DNA from: Maribacter hydrothermalis
Lineage (GTDB): Bacteria > Bacteroidota > Bacteroidia > Flavobacteriales > Flavobacteriaceae
NCBI RefSeq assembly: GCF_001913155.1
Contig: NZ_CP018760.1
Location: forward strand, 2,170,001-2,234,000
Reading direction: 5' to 3'
DNA: 64,000 nucleotides
The number at the start of each line of letters is the position of its first letter. The first letter of the stretch is position 1. Of the stretch, positions 35,730-45,434 are shown one piece after another. The translations under genes were made by a program, and so were the position numbers. A model generated the notes under the pieces. It saw only the letters and a list, made by a program, of their open reading frames with translations. It did not search any database and was not told where the DNA came from.

Positions 35730-35804
35730 TTAATTACTTGCTAAGATTTTGGTTTTAAGCGCTTCTAAATCTTCAAGATAAATTTGGCGTAGGGTTTCTG
35801 GTGC
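35730..35804 (-). pseudogene. 24-codon remnant of a gene's 3' end
   Basis: On the minus strand, just after the aspS terminator, a protein-like tail reads APETLRQIYLEDLEALKTKI and then LASN before a TAA stop. A TGA stop lies directly upstream in frame and no start codon is available. The amphipathic composition looks like a genuine C-terminus left behind by a deletion. I do not recognise the parent family; chance is possible. Confidence 0.35.
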
Positions 35805-35811
35805 TCAAACA

Positions 35812-35839
35812 AAAAATCCTGCCCAAAGACAGGATTTTT
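35812..35839 (-). terminator. intrinsic terminator of aspS
   Basis: AAAAATCCTG and CAGGATTTTT form a 10-base perfect stem around CCCAAAGA, and the minus strand continues with T. It lies 24 bases after the aspS stop. Confidence 0.85.
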
Positions 35840-35862
35840 AATTATAATTTTATCAAGATGGA

Positions 35863-37617
35863 CTATTCTTGAATATCTAGTTTCAAACTCAGTTCTTTCA
35901 ATTGTGCATTATCAATAGGTGCAGGTGCATCGATCATAACATCACGTCCACTATTATTTTTAGGAAAAGCAATGAAATCTCTAATGGTTTCTTGTCCGCC
36001 TAAAATAGCTACAAGTCTGTCCAAACCAAATGCTAATCCGCCGTGTGGTGGTGCTCCGTATTGGAAAGCATCCATTAGAAATCCGAATTGTGCTCTTGCT
36101 TCTTCAGGTGTGAAACCTAAATGCTTGAACATTGTTGCTTGCATATCTTTATCGTGAATACGAATAGATCCGCCGCCTATTTCATTTCCGTTCAATACAA
36201 GGTCATATGCATTTGCACGTACTGCCCCTGGATCAGTATCTAACATTGCTAACTGACCTGGTTTTGGTGATGTAAATGGGTGGTGCATTGCATGGTAATG
36301 ACCAGTTTCTTCATCAAGCTCCAATAATGGAAAATCTACTACCCATAACGGGGCAAATTCATTTGGATTTCTCAGTCCTAGTTTGGTTGCCATTTCCATT
36401 CTAAGCACACTTAATTGTGATCTTGTTTTATTGGCATCACCAGATAATACGCAAATTAAGTCACCTGGGTTAGCACCAGTTGCCTCTGCCCATTTAGCTA
36501 AATCGTCTTGGTCGTAGAATTTATCCACGGTAGATTTAAAACTACCATCTTCATTACATTTTACATACACCATACCATTTGCGCCAATTTGTGGGCGTTT
36601 TACCCAATTTACCAAGGCGTCCAATTCTTTTCTGGTATATTCTGCAGCACCAGGTACAGCAATACCAACTACTAGCTCGGCAGTGTTAAAAACGCCAAAA
36701 TCTTTATGCTGGGTAACTGCATTTAACTCGCCAAATTCCATTCCGAAACGAATATCTGGCTTATCGTTACCGTATTTTGCCATGGCATCATCATAGGTCA
36801 TTCTAGGGAACGAATCTATTTCAACACCGTTCACTTCTTTTAAAAGGTACTTCGTTAAGTTTTCAAATACATTAAGAATATCTTCTTGCTCAACAAAAGC
36901 CATTTCACAATCTATCTGTGTAAACTCTGGCTGCCTATCGGCACGTAGGTCCTCATCTCTAAAACACTTTACAATTTGAAAATATTTATCCATACCGCCA
37001 ACCATAAGCAACTGCTTAAAAGTTTGTGGTGATTGTGGCAATGCATAAAATTGCCCTTCGTTCATACGACTAGGCACAACGAAATCACGAGCACCTTCTG
37101 GTGTCGATTTTATTAAATAAGGAGTTTCTACTTCTATAAAGCCTTCGCCAGATAAAAATTTACGAACCTCCATTGCTACCTTACTTCTAAAAATAAGATT
37201 GTCCTTTACAGGGTTTCTACGGATGTCTAAATACCTATATTTCATACGGAGATCTTCACCACCGTCGGTTTCATTCTCTATAGTGAACGGTGGAGTTTTA
37301 GATTCGTTTAAAATGGTAAGTTCAGAAACTAAAACCTCAATATTCCCTGTTGGAATGTTTGCATTTTTCGAAGCTCTTTCAATAACCTCTCCTTTTACTT
37401 GAATAACAAACTCTCTACCCAAATTTCTTGCCTGCTCTAGTAGTTCAGCATTTGTACGGTCTTCATCAAGTACTAATTGTATAATGCCATAGCGATCTCT
37501 TAGATCTATCCATACTACGAAACCTTTATCTCTAGTTTTTGCTACCCAACCAGATAAGGTTACCTTTTGGCCAATGTGTAATTCTCTTAATTCCCCGCAG
37601 GAATGGCTTCTATACAT
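35863..37617 (-). CDS. aspS: aspartyl-tRNA synthetase
   Basis: A 584-residue class II synthetase that charges tRNA-Asp. The N-terminal OB fold ([20 protein letters not shown]) binds the anticodon. Class II motifs follow: the motif-2 stretch [18 protein letters not shown] and motif 3 in [14 protein letters not shown]. The large GAD insertion typical of bacterial AspRS lies in between, so length is normal for the bacterial type. It has its own promoter box just upstream and a terminator downstream, so it is a single-gene unit. Confidence 0.97.
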   Translation of the reverse strand: MYRSHSCGELRELHIGQKVTLSGWVAKTRDKGFVVWIDLRDRYGIIQLVLDEDRTNAELLEQARNLGREFVIQVKGEVIERASKNANIPTGNIEVLVSELTILNESKTPPFTIENETDGGEDLRMKYRYLDIRRNPVKDNLIFRSKVAMEVRKFLSGEGFIEVETPYLIKSTPEGARDFVVPSRMNEGQFYALPQSPQTFKQLLMVGGMDKYFQIVKCFRDEDLRADRQPEFTQIDCEMAFVEQEDILNVFENLTKYLLKEVNGVEIDSFPRMTYDDAMAKYGNDKPDIRFGMEFGELNAVTQHKDFGVFNTAELVVGIAVPGAAEYTRKELDALVNWVKRPQIGANGMVYVKCNEDGSFKSTVDKFYDQDDLAKWAEATGANPGDLICVLSGDANKTRSQLSVLRMEMATKLGLRNPNEFAPLWVVDFPLLELDEETGHYHAMHHPFTSPKPGQLAMLDTDPGAVRANAYDLVLNGNEIGGGSIRIHDKDMQATMFKHLGFTPEEARAQFGFLMDAFQYGAPPHGGLAFGLDRLVAILGGQETIRDFIAFPKNNSGRDVMIDAPAPIDNAQLKELSLKLDIQE

Positions 37618-37639
37618 AACACGTTCTTTAATGAAAGCG

Positions 37640-37647
37640 CAAATTTA
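37640..37647 (-). promoter_or_regulatory. Bacteroidota -7 promoter box of aspS
   Basis: TAAATTTG on the minus strand matches TAnnTTTG exactly, 22 bases upstream of the aspS start codon. Confidence 0.55.
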
Positions 37648-37800
37648 AGAAGTCTATTCGATTATAGGTCTATATTAAATGTAGGTTTTATAGGATTATG
37701 GGTTTGGTGAGCAATTAAATGCAATAATAGTTAACTAATTAATAAACAAATATTTAAAACTCCAATGTTAATTTAATGTTATGTAAAAGTTATCTTAACA

Positions 37801-37830
37801 TTGATTAATTGAAAACTACATGTATATTTG
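37801..37830 (+). promoter_or_regulatory. Bacteroidota promoter of the MORN-repeat gene
   Basis: TTG at 37801-37803 and TATATTTG at 37823-37830 are separated by 19 bases, the expected -33/-7 layout. The start codon lies 45 bases downstream. Confidence 0.65.
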
Positions 37831-37875
37831 TATTGTTAGTGTTAAAAAAGAACATTATTTAAAAAAATATATATC

Positions 37876-38223
37876 ATGAAAAAAATACTTATTATAACCG
37901 TCATGGCTTTGTCTTTTGGAGCATATGCTCAAGTAGATCCTACTTTTGAAAAAGAAGGAGATAAAATAAAAGCTACCTATTTTCACGCTAATGGAGAAAA
38001 ATCTCAAGAAGGTTACTTTCTGAATGAAAAATTAGAAGGGCAGTGGAAAATGTTCAATGAAAAAGGAGATAAAATTGCCATCGGTAATTATGATAACGGT
38101 GTTAGAACTGGAAAGTGGATATTTTGGGAAGGTGATGTAAAAAGTGAAGTAAATTTTGACAATAATAGAATAGCTAGTGTTACTAAAGCAAATTCTAAAG
38201 ATCCTGTAGTAAGTAATAAATAA
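37876..38223 (+). CDS. secreted MORN-repeat protein (YwqK-like)
   Basis: A 115-residue protein with a signal peptide (ILIITVMALSFGAYAQ) and about three MORN/YwqK-like repeats: IKATYFHANGEKSQEGYF, LEGQWKMFNEKGDK and RTGKWIFWEGDVKSE. Such short repeat proteins are common in Bacteroidota and are often labelled YwqK-family antitoxin-like, though no toxin gene is present here. A periplasmic or surface role is likely. It has a good promoter and a strong terminator of its own. Confidence 0.82.
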   Translation: MKKILIITVMALSFGAYAQVDPTFEKEGDKIKATYFHANGEKSQEGYFLNEKLEGQWKMFNEKGDKIAIGNYDNGVRTGKWIFWEGDVKSEVNFDNNRIASVTKANSKDPVVSNK

Positions 38224-38238
38224 CTAAAAATTTCTATA

Positions 38239-38274
38239 AAAAAAGCCCCGTATCTATTAGTACGGGGCTTTTTT
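38239..38274. terminator. bidirectional intrinsic terminator
   Basis: AAAAAGCCCCGTA and TACGGGGCTTTTT form a 13-base stem with an eight-base loop, flanked by A and T runs. It lies between the convergent MORN gene and the RND operon and can serve both. Confidence 0.9.
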
Positions 38275-38292
38275 ATTTTAGTTACTGTTGCA

Positions 38293-41200
38293 TTAAGCAA
38301 CACTATTCAGTTGCGTGTTCTCTTCATTGTTCTGATTACTTTTACCCCTAAATCGTATTTTAATTCTATATACGATATTAAATAAAACTGGTACAATAAT
38401 TAGCGTAAGGAAGGTTGCAACTATTAATCCGAAAATTACTGTCCATGCCAATGGACCCCAGAAAACAACGTTGTCACCACCAATATAAATATGTGGATTA
38501 AATTCTGAGAATAGAGCAAAGAAATCAATGTTTAGTCCAATAGCTAAGGGAATTAAACCCAATACAGTAGTAATTGCTGTTAAAATAACTGGCCTTAATC
38601 TTGCTTTACCGCCAACGACCATAGAATCAGTTGCATCTTCTATAGTTAATAGGTCGCTATCGTCCATTCCTAATTTTATCTTTTTACGATCTACCAATAT
38701 TTGTGTATAATCCAGAAGTACTACTCCGTTATTTACTACAATACCCGCTAAAGAAATTATACCCATCATGGTCATCATAATTACGAAAGACCAACCTGTG
38801 ATCATTAATCCTCCAAATACGCCAATGAAGCTTAAGAAAATAGCTATCATTATAATCAATGGTTTAGAGATACCACCAAACTGGAAAATAAGAATTAGCA
38901 TAATTAACCCTAGACCAGAGAAAAATGCACCAACTAAAAATGCTTGTTGTTTTGCTTGTTCTTCAAGTTGGCCTGTATAATCAATTTTAACTGATGATGG
39001 CATCCCTTCAAAACTTTCCATTTCTTTTTGAATTTCAGCAACTATGGCACCTGCATCTGTAAAACCAGGTTTTAAACCCGAGTATACAGTTACAACTCTT
39101 TTACCATCTCTATGTTTAATGGCACTAAATCCTGAGGTGTTTTTTTCCCTTGCTACAGCAGAAATAGGAATTTCCTTTATTTGACCATTTGCAGGATCTC
39201 TAAAAATGATATTCTGGTTAAAAAGAGCACTCTTGTTGTAGCGCAAATCTTCGTTGAATCTTATGTTTATGTCATAATCTTCACCATCTTCCTTGTACAC
39301 ACCTGCTTTTTCTCCAAAAAGTGAACGTCTTAATTGATTGCCTACCTGGCCTACAGCCACACCCAATTCACCAGCTTTTTCACGATCTACAATTACCTGC
39401 ATTGCGGGTTTACCTTTGTTTACATCAATCTTTAATTCTTCTATACCAGCAATGTTCTTTGTATTGACGAAGTTTTTAATGTCTTCGGCAGTATTAATTA
39501 ACTCATCATAATCATTGCCTTCTAACTCAATGTTAATTGGGAAACCTGCTGGCGGACCATTTGCGTCTTTCTCAACGGAAATGGCTACACCTGGGTAAAT
39601 GCCTTGTAGTGCTTCTTGCACACGCGCCCTAATATCTTCTGTATTTAGTCCGTCTCTATATTTATATTCACTAAAATTGACCGTAATTTTTCCTTTATGC
39701 GGCATTTCGGCAGAAGAACCACCATCGGTAAGTGGGTTACCTGCTCCTTCACCTACAACAGAAACTGCAGATGTCATCATGAAATTTTTACCATCTTTTT
39801 GGTATTTAGGGTCATCCATAATGGCATACACCTGTTTTTCAACCTCTAATGTTATTTCATTTGTTTTTGTAATAGCTGTCCCTTCAGGATATTCTACATA
39901 CACATAAATTTCATTTGGCTTATTGTCAGGGAAGAATTCAATTTTGGTTCGACCGCTTCCAACGGACATACCGAATAGCATAAAAACACCGATTAACATA
40001 AAAAAGGTAATGCCAAAATACCAATATACATTACTACCTCTTAGTGCATGTTTTAAACGGACCTCATACCAGTTTTCAAAACTGGACATCGTTTTCTTTT
40101 GAAATTTTATTGCCGAACCTTTAATAATATATTTATAAGCCCAAAACATGATTGCCGTAAGTATTAAAACAGAACCTAAGCCACGCATTGCCCCACCAAA
40201 TAGCAGTATTAATATGCCTAAACCACCTAGAATTAAACTCATTCTAATTAGTTGTTTTAGCGTAAGTTCTTTTTCGTCGGTACTCATAAATTTAGAAACC
40301 AACATGGAGTTCATGAAAATTGCCACAAACAAAGATGAACCTAATACTACCGAAAGTGTAATTGGGAAATAGATCATAAATTGACCAAAAATTCCAGGCC
40401 ATAATCCTAAAGGTACGAACGCCGCTACCGTTGTAGCTGTAGAGATAATAATTGGATAAGCAATTTCACCAATACCTTTTTTGGCAGCATCTATACGAGA
40501 CATGCCTTCATCCATTAATCGGTATACGTTTTCAACTACTACAATACCATTATCTACTAACATACCTAGACCCATAATCATCCCAAAAAGAATCATAGTG
40601 TTGAGTGTATAGCCTAACCATGAGAGTATTACAAATGACATGAACATAGACATGGGTATGGCGAACCCAACAAATAAGGCATTTCTAAAACCTAAGAAAA
40701 ACATAAGAACCGTAACAACAAGGATAATTCCGAAAATAATATTGTTTACTAAATCATCTACTTGGTTTAACGTTCGCGTAGATGAATCATTAGCTATAGA
40801 AATATTTAAATCTGGCGGAAAATAGTCTGCTTTTTCCTTCTTTACCAATTCTTTTATTTTGTCTGCCGCAGAAATTGAATTTCTACCAGCTCTCTTTTTG
40901 ATATCTAGCATTACTACGTTATCTCCAAATTCACGAGCGTAAGTAGTTTTATCTTTTGCTTTAAAGTTTATAACTGCAATGTCTTTTAAATAGACCGCAC
41001 CGTTTTCCGATTTAACAACGAAATTGTTTAGTTCTTTTGGGTCTCCAATTTCACCTAAAATTCGTATGGTTCGTCTTTGGCCAATGGTTTTTAAATTTCC
41101 GGCAGACATTGTCATATTACCATTGCTAATTGCACTAATAACATCTTGAAAGCTAATTTTTGCAGCCATCATTTTGTAGATATCTACGCCAACTTCCACT

Positions 41201-41793
41201 TCTAATTCTTGTGCACCACGAATGTCTGCTTGCTTTATTTCAGGTAAGTCTTCTACTTCATCTTGCAGGTATTCTGCAAACTCCTTTAATTTCTCAACAG
41301 GATAATCTCCTGTAAAATTGATGTTCATAATTGGTACTTCTTCAGAGAAGTTAAGGTCAAATACATTAGGCTCTACCTTAGCACCGTTGAAAGTTGGCCA
41401 GTCTTCACTTGCCTTTTCGCTGTCAACCTCATCTTTTACTTTTTGTTTGGCTTGCTCTACCGTAATTTCTTCATCAAATTCAATGGTAATAATGGCATAA
41501 TCTTCTTGGGAAGTAGAAATAACTTCTACGACATTACTTATATTCTTAAGTCTATCTTCTAAGGGATCGGTAATTAGTTTTTCAATATCCTCTGCCGTGT
41601 TTCCAGGGTAAGGTGTGCTTACGTAGATTTTAGTTTCTATAATTTCAGGAAAATCTTCTCTAGGCATTGCCATATAGGCGTTAAAACCTAACCAAAGAAA
41701 TATACCGATCATTACATAAATAACCGATGGGTTATCAATGGCCCAAGACGATAGGCTGAATTCCTTATCAGCGTTTTTTTGTACTTTGCTCAT
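38293..41793 (-). CDS. RND efflux permease
   Basis: A 1166-residue inner-membrane pump of the AcrB/HAE class. The first membrane helix is near residue 25 and is followed by the porter domain (STPYPGNTAEDIEKLITDPL). The fourth-helix motif is GMLVDNGIVVVENVYRLMDEG; AcrB has two Asp there, here one is Asn. The tenth-helix equivalent is IVVNNGVVLLDY, with Asn in place of the usual Lys. The second porter half and last helices are complete. Together with the adaptor (6 bases upstream), the TolC-type channel and a TetR regulator it forms a tripartite exporter operon. The substrate is unknown. Confidence 0.92.
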   Translation of the reverse strand: MSKVQKNADKEFSLSSWAIDNPSVIYVMIGIFLWLGFNAYMAMPREDFPEIIETKIYVSTPYPGNTAEDIEKLITDPLEDRLKNISNVVEVISTSQEDYAIITIEFDEEITVEQAKQKVKDEVDSEKASEDWPTFNGAKVEPNVFDLNFSEEVPIMNINFTGDYPVEKLKEFAEYLQDEVEDLPEIKQADIRGAQELEVEVGVDIYKMMAAKISFQDVISAISNGNMTMSAGNLKTIGQRRTIRILGEIGDPKELNNFVVKSENGAVYLKDIAVINFKAKDKTTYAREFGDNVVMLDIKKRAGRNSISAADKIKELVKKEKADYFPPDLNISIANDSSTRTLNQVDDLVNNIIFGIILVVTVLMFFLGFRNALFVGFAIPMSMFMSFVILSWLGYTLNTMILFGMIMGLGMLVDNGIVVVENVYRLMDEGMSRIDAAKKGIGEIAYPIIISTATTVAAFVPLGLWPGIFGQFMIYFPITLSVVLGSSLFVAIFMNSMLVSKFMSTDEKELTLKQLIRMSLILGGLGILILLFGGAMRGLGSVLILTAIMFWAYKYIIKGSAIKFQKKTMSSFENWYEVRLKHALRGSNVYWYFGITFFMLIGVFMLFGMSVGSGRTKIEFFPDNKPNEIYVYVEYPEGTAITKTNEITLEVEKQVYAIMDDPKYQKDGKNFMMTSAVSVVGEGAGNPLTDGGSSAEMPHKGKITVNFSEYKYRDGLNTEDIRARVQEALQGIYPGVAISVEKDANGPPAGFPINIELEGNDYDELINTAEDIKNFVNTKNIAGIEELKIDVNKGKPAMQVIVDREKAGELGVAVGQVGNQLRRSLFGEKAGVYKEDGEDYDINIRFNEDLRYNKSALFNQNIIFRDPANGQIKEIPISAVAREKNTSGFSAIKHRDGKRVVTVYSGLKPGFTDAGAIVAEIQKEMESFEGMPSSVKIDYTGQLEEQAKQQAFLVGAFFSGLGLIMLILIFQFGGISKPLIIMIAIFLSFIGVFGGLMITGWSFVIMMTMMGIISLAGIVVNNGVVLLDYTQILVDRKKIKLGMDDSDLLTIEDATDSMVVGGKARLRPVILTAITTVLGLIPLAIGLNIDFFALFSEFNPHIYIGGDNVVFWGPLAWTVIFGLIVATFLTLIIVPVLFNIVYRIKIRFRGKSNQNNEENTQLNSVA

Positions 41794-41799
41794 CGATTT

Positions 41800-42963
41800 C
41801 TATTTTTTGATTTTTACTTTTTGACCGTCTTTTACACTTCTAGCACCTTCTTTAATAAGATGGTTGCCGTCAGCTAAACCAGTTAGCACTTCAATTTTTG
41901 CACCTTGTGTTTTACCCGTTGTAATAATCGTTCTTTTAACTAATGCCTCTCCTTCAGGATTTGGCTCTTCAGCTACAAAAACATATTGTTCACCTTCGGC
42001 ATTTTCAGATATTATACTGGTAGGTATAAGAATTGCATGTTCACTGGTATAATCGTTAATATTTACTTTAGCAGTAAGGTTAGGTTTTATTTTACCTTCT
42101 TTATTACTTACAGGAATCTCTATTTCAAAAGACCTATTTGATGGATTAATGAAATTACCTGTTTCCCTAACTTGTGCCATTACACTATCTCCCAAAACAG
42201 GAAAATAAATTAAAGCTTCTTTACCTTTAACAACACTTCCTAAGTATGTTTCTGGCACTTCTACTGCTATGTACATGTCAGATAAATTCACAATACGAAA
42301 TACTTCTGAACCTGGACCCGGAGCAACAACAGTTCCTTGATCCTTTATAACATTATCTATAATACCGGAGAAAGGTGCTCTAATAGACGATTTACCTAGT
42401 TGGCTTTGCGTTTGCGACACCATATTTTCTGCAGCTTCATAATTTGTTTTCGCTTGTAAGTACTGAATTTCGGAGCCTATGTTCTGATTCCATAAGCGTT
42501 CTTGACGCTCAAATGTTGTTTTTGCCAAAGCAGCTTGAGATTTTAATTGACTTAGTTGATTGGACATGCCACCATCGTCTATAGTGGCAAGTAGTTGCCC
42601 TTTAGCTACCTTGTCGCCTTCTTTCACATACACTTTTTGAAGCGTACCTGCCATTTCTGGGTATATTAAAACGTTTTGTTTGGTAGACACATCTCCCTGT
42701 AATTCTAAGTAATGGTTGAAAACTTCTTTATTTACAGTTAATGTGTTTACAAGGGGTAATTTTTCTTCATTACCTAATATGGATATCATAGAGTCTAGTG
42801 ACTTTATCTGCGCATCAATTACATTTTGTTGAGCTGTAACTTCGTTCTTTTTTGCTCTAATTTCTTCTAAGTTCCCTTTTTGTATAATTTCGCTTACGGA
42901 CTGATCTCCACCACATGAAAATAAGCTGATGGTTACAATTAATAAAACAAGTATTTTTTTCAT
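41800..42963 (-). CDS. RND efflux periplasmic adaptor (membrane fusion lipoprotein)
   Basis: A 387-residue membrane fusion protein. The signal ends in a lipobox (SLFSCGGDQ, Cys near residue 17). A coiled-coil hairpin precedes and follows the lipoyl-like half motifs (MAGTLQKVYVKEGDKVAKGQ and SSIRAPFSGIIDNVIKDQG), then a beta-barrel and membrane-proximal domain. It would link the RND permease to the TolC channel. The stop is 6 bases from the permease start. Confidence 0.93.
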   Translation of the reverse strand: MKKILVLLIVTISLFSCGGDQSVSEIIQKGNLEEIRAKKNEVTAQQNVIDAQIKSLDSMISILGNEEKLPLVNTLTVNKEVFNHYLELQGDVSTKQNVLIYPEMAGTLQKVYVKEGDKVAKGQLLATIDDGGMSNQLSQLKSQAALAKTTFERQERLWNQNIGSEIQYLQAKTNYEAAENMVSQTQSQLGKSSIRAPFSGIIDNVIKDQGTVVAPGPGSEVFRIVNLSDMYIAVEVPETYLGSVVKGKEALIYFPVLGDSVMAQVRETGNFINPSNRSFEIEIPVSNKEGKIKPNLTAKVNINDYTSEHAILIPTSIISENAEGEQYVFVAEEPNPEGEALVKRTIITTGKTQGAKIEVLTGLADGNHLIKEGARSVKDGQKVKIKK

Positions 42964-42988
42964 GAGTATATTTTTAATGATTGATTGT

Positions 42989-44329
42989 TTAGGCTTTTGT
43001 ATTTAAAATGATTTCCAATTCGGTTTTTTTATTGATGACTTCTACCATAGATTGTAAAAATTCTTGTTGTGTAGTATATAACTGTGTTTGTGCTTGTCTT
43101 AACTCAAAACTTGTTGCAAGTCCTTCTGTGTATTTAATTTGATTTTTGTTTTCAATACGTTCAGACAGTGTAAGGTTCTGTTTGGCAGTTTCGTAGTTTG
43201 CAATTGCTAACGTATAGTTGTTCTTGGCATTTTCTACCTGTAATCTTATTTGTTGTTCTGCTTCAGTTAATTGTGTTTTCGCCTTTTCTAAAGCAATTTT
43301 AGCACGCTGTGTACTTGCACTTCGTTTAAGCGAACTAAAGATGGGAATGTTTAAATCAAAGCCCATTATAGAGGAATCGAACCATTGTTGGTCGCCGTCA
43401 AAAAAGTCGAAATTGCTTGAATATGCGGAACTACCGTAGTTTACAAAAGCATTTAAAGTTGGTAATGCTCGACTTTTGGCTAGTTTCCACTCAAAGTAGC
43501 GTTGTTCATTTAAATTTTCAGCTAGTTTATAATCAACGTTATCATTAATGTTGAAGTCGGCACTAAGAATATTTAAATCCATTTTAGATACCGTTAAATC
43601 TTCTAGTCTTTCCTGTAATTGTGTAGGCGCATTTAAGTCTAAACCCATGCTAAGGTTTAACATTTGCAAGGTAATTTCTTTAAGCCTTATGGCATTAGCA
43701 AGCTGGTTTTCTATTGTTGATAATGTAATTTGTAGTTGATCTACACTTTCTTCTTCTCCTAATCCGTTTTCGAATAACTTAGCCGTTTCGTATACATTTT
43801 TCTCTAAAGTAGTCTTGTTTTTTTCTAAAATAGCAACGCTTTCTTCGGCCAAAAGAACATTGCCATAAGCTTCAACCACTTGTTTTCGCACATCTAAATC
43901 TGTTTTTTCCTTGTTATTTGCGCTATAACTTAGAAAAGCTTTCGTTGCCTGTACACCTACAATATACGATCCATCAAAAATTTGTTGGGTTAATGTGGCA
44001 GTTGCCGTGGCGGATTGAGGTTGCGAAAAAACAACCGGTATAAAGGTACCTGGTTCTCCGCCAGCCAATTCAGCAGGCAATAGAGAAACTGGTTGTTTTA
44101 ATTGATTTTGGTAGCTAATAGCTCCGTTTATTTGTGGTAGTCCACCTGCTATAGTTTCCCATTTTTGATTTTGTGCATCGCTAATATCTCTTTTTGCATT
44201 AATAACCGAATAGTTGTTTTCCAGTGCAAATTGGATGGCTTCTTGGAGGGTAAAAGAATAGGATTGCTCCTGTGAATATCCTAAGTTTATACTTAAAATA
44301 GTTATTAAAATTAGTAATTGAATTCGCAT
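42989..44329 (-). CDS. TolC-family outer-membrane efflux channel
   Basis: A 446-residue outer-membrane factor with a signal peptide (LLILITILSINLGYSQ) and two OEP repeats (PF02321): FTLQEAIQFALENNYSVI and the second at ADFNINDNVDYKLAENLNEQ. Long alpha-helical, Gln- and Ala-rich segments make up the trans-periplasmic barrel. It is the second gene of the operon, after the TetR regulator (the stop of tetR touches its start) and before the adaptor. Confidence 0.93.
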   Translation of the reverse strand: MRIQLLILITILSINLGYSQEQSYSFTLQEAIQFALENNYSVINAKRDISDAQNQKWETIAGGLPQINGAISYQNQLKQPVSLLPAELAGGEPGTFIPVVFSQPQSATATATLTQQIFDGSYIVGVQATKAFLSYSANNKEKTDLDVRKQVVEAYGNVLLAEESVAILEKNKTTLEKNVYETAKLFENGLGEEESVDQLQITLSTIENQLANAIRLKEITLQMLNLSMGLDLNAPTQLQERLEDLTVSKMDLNILSADFNINDNVDYKLAENLNEQRYFEWKLAKSRALPTLNAFVNYGSSAYSSNFDFFDGDQQWFDSSIMGFDLNIPIFSSLKRSASTQRAKIALEKAKTQLTEAEQQIRLQVENAKNNYTLAIANYETAKQNLTLSERIENKNQIKYTEGLATSFELRQAQTQLYTTQQEFLQSMVEVINKKTELEIILNTKA

Positions 44330-44935
44330 TTATTCTTGATTTGAATTGATGATGTTATTTAATATGGTCTTTCCTTTGGGTGTTACAATTCCTCTTAGGT
44401 GATATTCTAAAAACGCGTCCATTAATCTGGATATAGGAAAACGGTTTATGGGGAATATGCTCTGGTCTTTTATACTATTCATACCAGTGAAATATATTCG
44501 CGCAACAAATTCGGGTTCAATATTATTTCTAAACAACCCTTGTGCTAGTCCACGTTCTACATTCAATAGAATACAGTTATGCATTTTATCGAATTGCATG
44601 ATTTTGAGATTTTTATGGATTTTTGGGTAATATTTCATTAATTGATACTGCGGTGAACTTTTTTCGTCATTTAAATGAGACATCACATATTTTTTAATCT
44701 CATATAATTCTTCGATTGCGTTTTTCTCCATCGCTATAATTAAGTCTATACCATCACTTAAATCGCAGAATTTATTCATCACGCAATCTTCCACTAACGA
44801 AGTCTTGTTACTGTACTCGCTATAAATGGTTTTTTTAGACATACCAATTTCATTGGCTATATCGTCCATGGTAATACTCTTAAAACCACGTTCTAAGAAA
44901 AGCTGTGAAGCCGTATCCCTAATTTTTTCTTTCAT
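44330..44935 (-). CDS. TetR/AcrR-family repressor of the RND operon
   Basis: A 201-residue regulator. The N-terminal helix-turn-helix reads RDTASQLFLERGFKSITMDD, then IANEIGMSKKTIYSEYSNK, which is the TetR_N pattern (PF00440). The C-terminal part is a helical ligand domain. It is the first gene of the efflux operon, so it very likely represses its own promoter. A 33-base operator-like palindrome covers the region directly upstream of its -7 box. The inducer is unknown but should be related to the pump's substrate. Confidence 0.93.
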   Translation of the reverse strand: MKEKIRDTASQLFLERGFKSITMDDIANEIGMSKKTIYSEYSNKTSLVEDCVMNKFCDLSDGIDLIIAMEKNAIEELYEIKKYVMSHLNDEKSSPQYQLMKYYPKIHKNLKIMQFDKMHNCILLNVERGLAQGLFRNNIEPEFVARIYFTGMNSIKDQSIFPINRFPISRLMDAFLEYHLRGIVTPKGKTILNNIINSNQE

Positions 44936-44943
44936 AACGGCTG

Positions 44944-44951
44944 CAAATATA
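44944..44951 (-). promoter_or_regulatory. Bacteroidota -7 promoter box of the tetR-RND operon
   Basis: TATATTTG on the minus strand matches TAnnTTTG exactly, 8 bases from the tetR start codon. The leader would therefore be very short. Confidence 0.55.
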
Positions 44952-44958
44952 CATCAGG

Positions 44959-44991
44959 AAACTTTAGAAACTAAAAAAGTTTCCAAAGTTT
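44959..44991. promoter_or_regulatory. 33-base operator-like inverted repeat for TetR
   Basis: AAACTTTAGAAAC (44959-44971) and GTTTCCAAAGTTT (44979-44991) are inverted repeats with one mismatch in 13 bases, separated by TAAAAAA. The element lies directly upstream of the -7 box and would block the promoter when bound. Confidence 0.7.
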
Positions 44992-45020
44992 TACATTTAT
45001 TTAATATTAGGATGTTTAAT

Positions 45021-45434
45021 TCAACCATTGTTTGCAGACTCGTTTCTGGTTACATAATCTTTATATGCTTGCTCACCTTCATTTTTCCAGAACTCATCAT
45101 AATGCTTCCATTTCGTAAAATCATTTCTCATTGGGCTGCATGGATTAAATCTGGAATGTTTCTTTTGTTTCTTATTTTTTCTTTTACTGGATCCATCGCC
45201 ACCACCAAAACCAAAGATGATTTTAGATAATAGCAATATTCCCACAGCTTTCCAATAATCTAGCTCTGGTAGTCCAAATATATCGGGCATAAGCCAATTC
45301 CATAAGCGCATTACTATATAGCCTACCAAAAAAGCTATTGCTAAGCCCAATAGGATGTAAAAGAGAATTTTAAATGCCTTATACACATAAAATTGGGCGG
45401 TTTTTTCCATGTTTCTTTCCGTTTTAGATTTCAT
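45021..45434 (-). CDS. hypothetical membrane protein next to an ECF sigma factor
   Basis: A 137-residue protein with two hydrophobic segments (ILFYILLGLAIAFLVGYIVM and YWKAVGILLLSKIIFGFG), followed by a Lys-rich stretch and a polar, aromatic tail. It overlaps the end of the sigma-factor gene by 11 bases and is therefore translated with it. The position is that of an anti-sigma factor, but no zinc-binding ASD motif (HxxxCxxC) or FecR feature is visible. It may be a novel membrane partner of the sigma factor or a target gene. Confidence 0.8.
   Translation of the reverse strand: MKSKTERNMEKTAQFYVYKAFKILFYILLGLAIAFLVGYIVMRLWNWLMPDIFGLPELDYWKAVGILLLSKIIFGFGGGDGSSKRKNKKQKKHSRFNPCSPMRNDFTKWKHYDEFWKNEGEQAYKDYVTRNESANNG

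Noticed and set aside
37876..38223. Labelling the MORN-repeat protein as an antitoxin of a toxin-antitoxin pair
   Set aside because: YwqK-like naming is by repeat similarity only. No toxin gene is adjacent, and the protein has a signal peptide.
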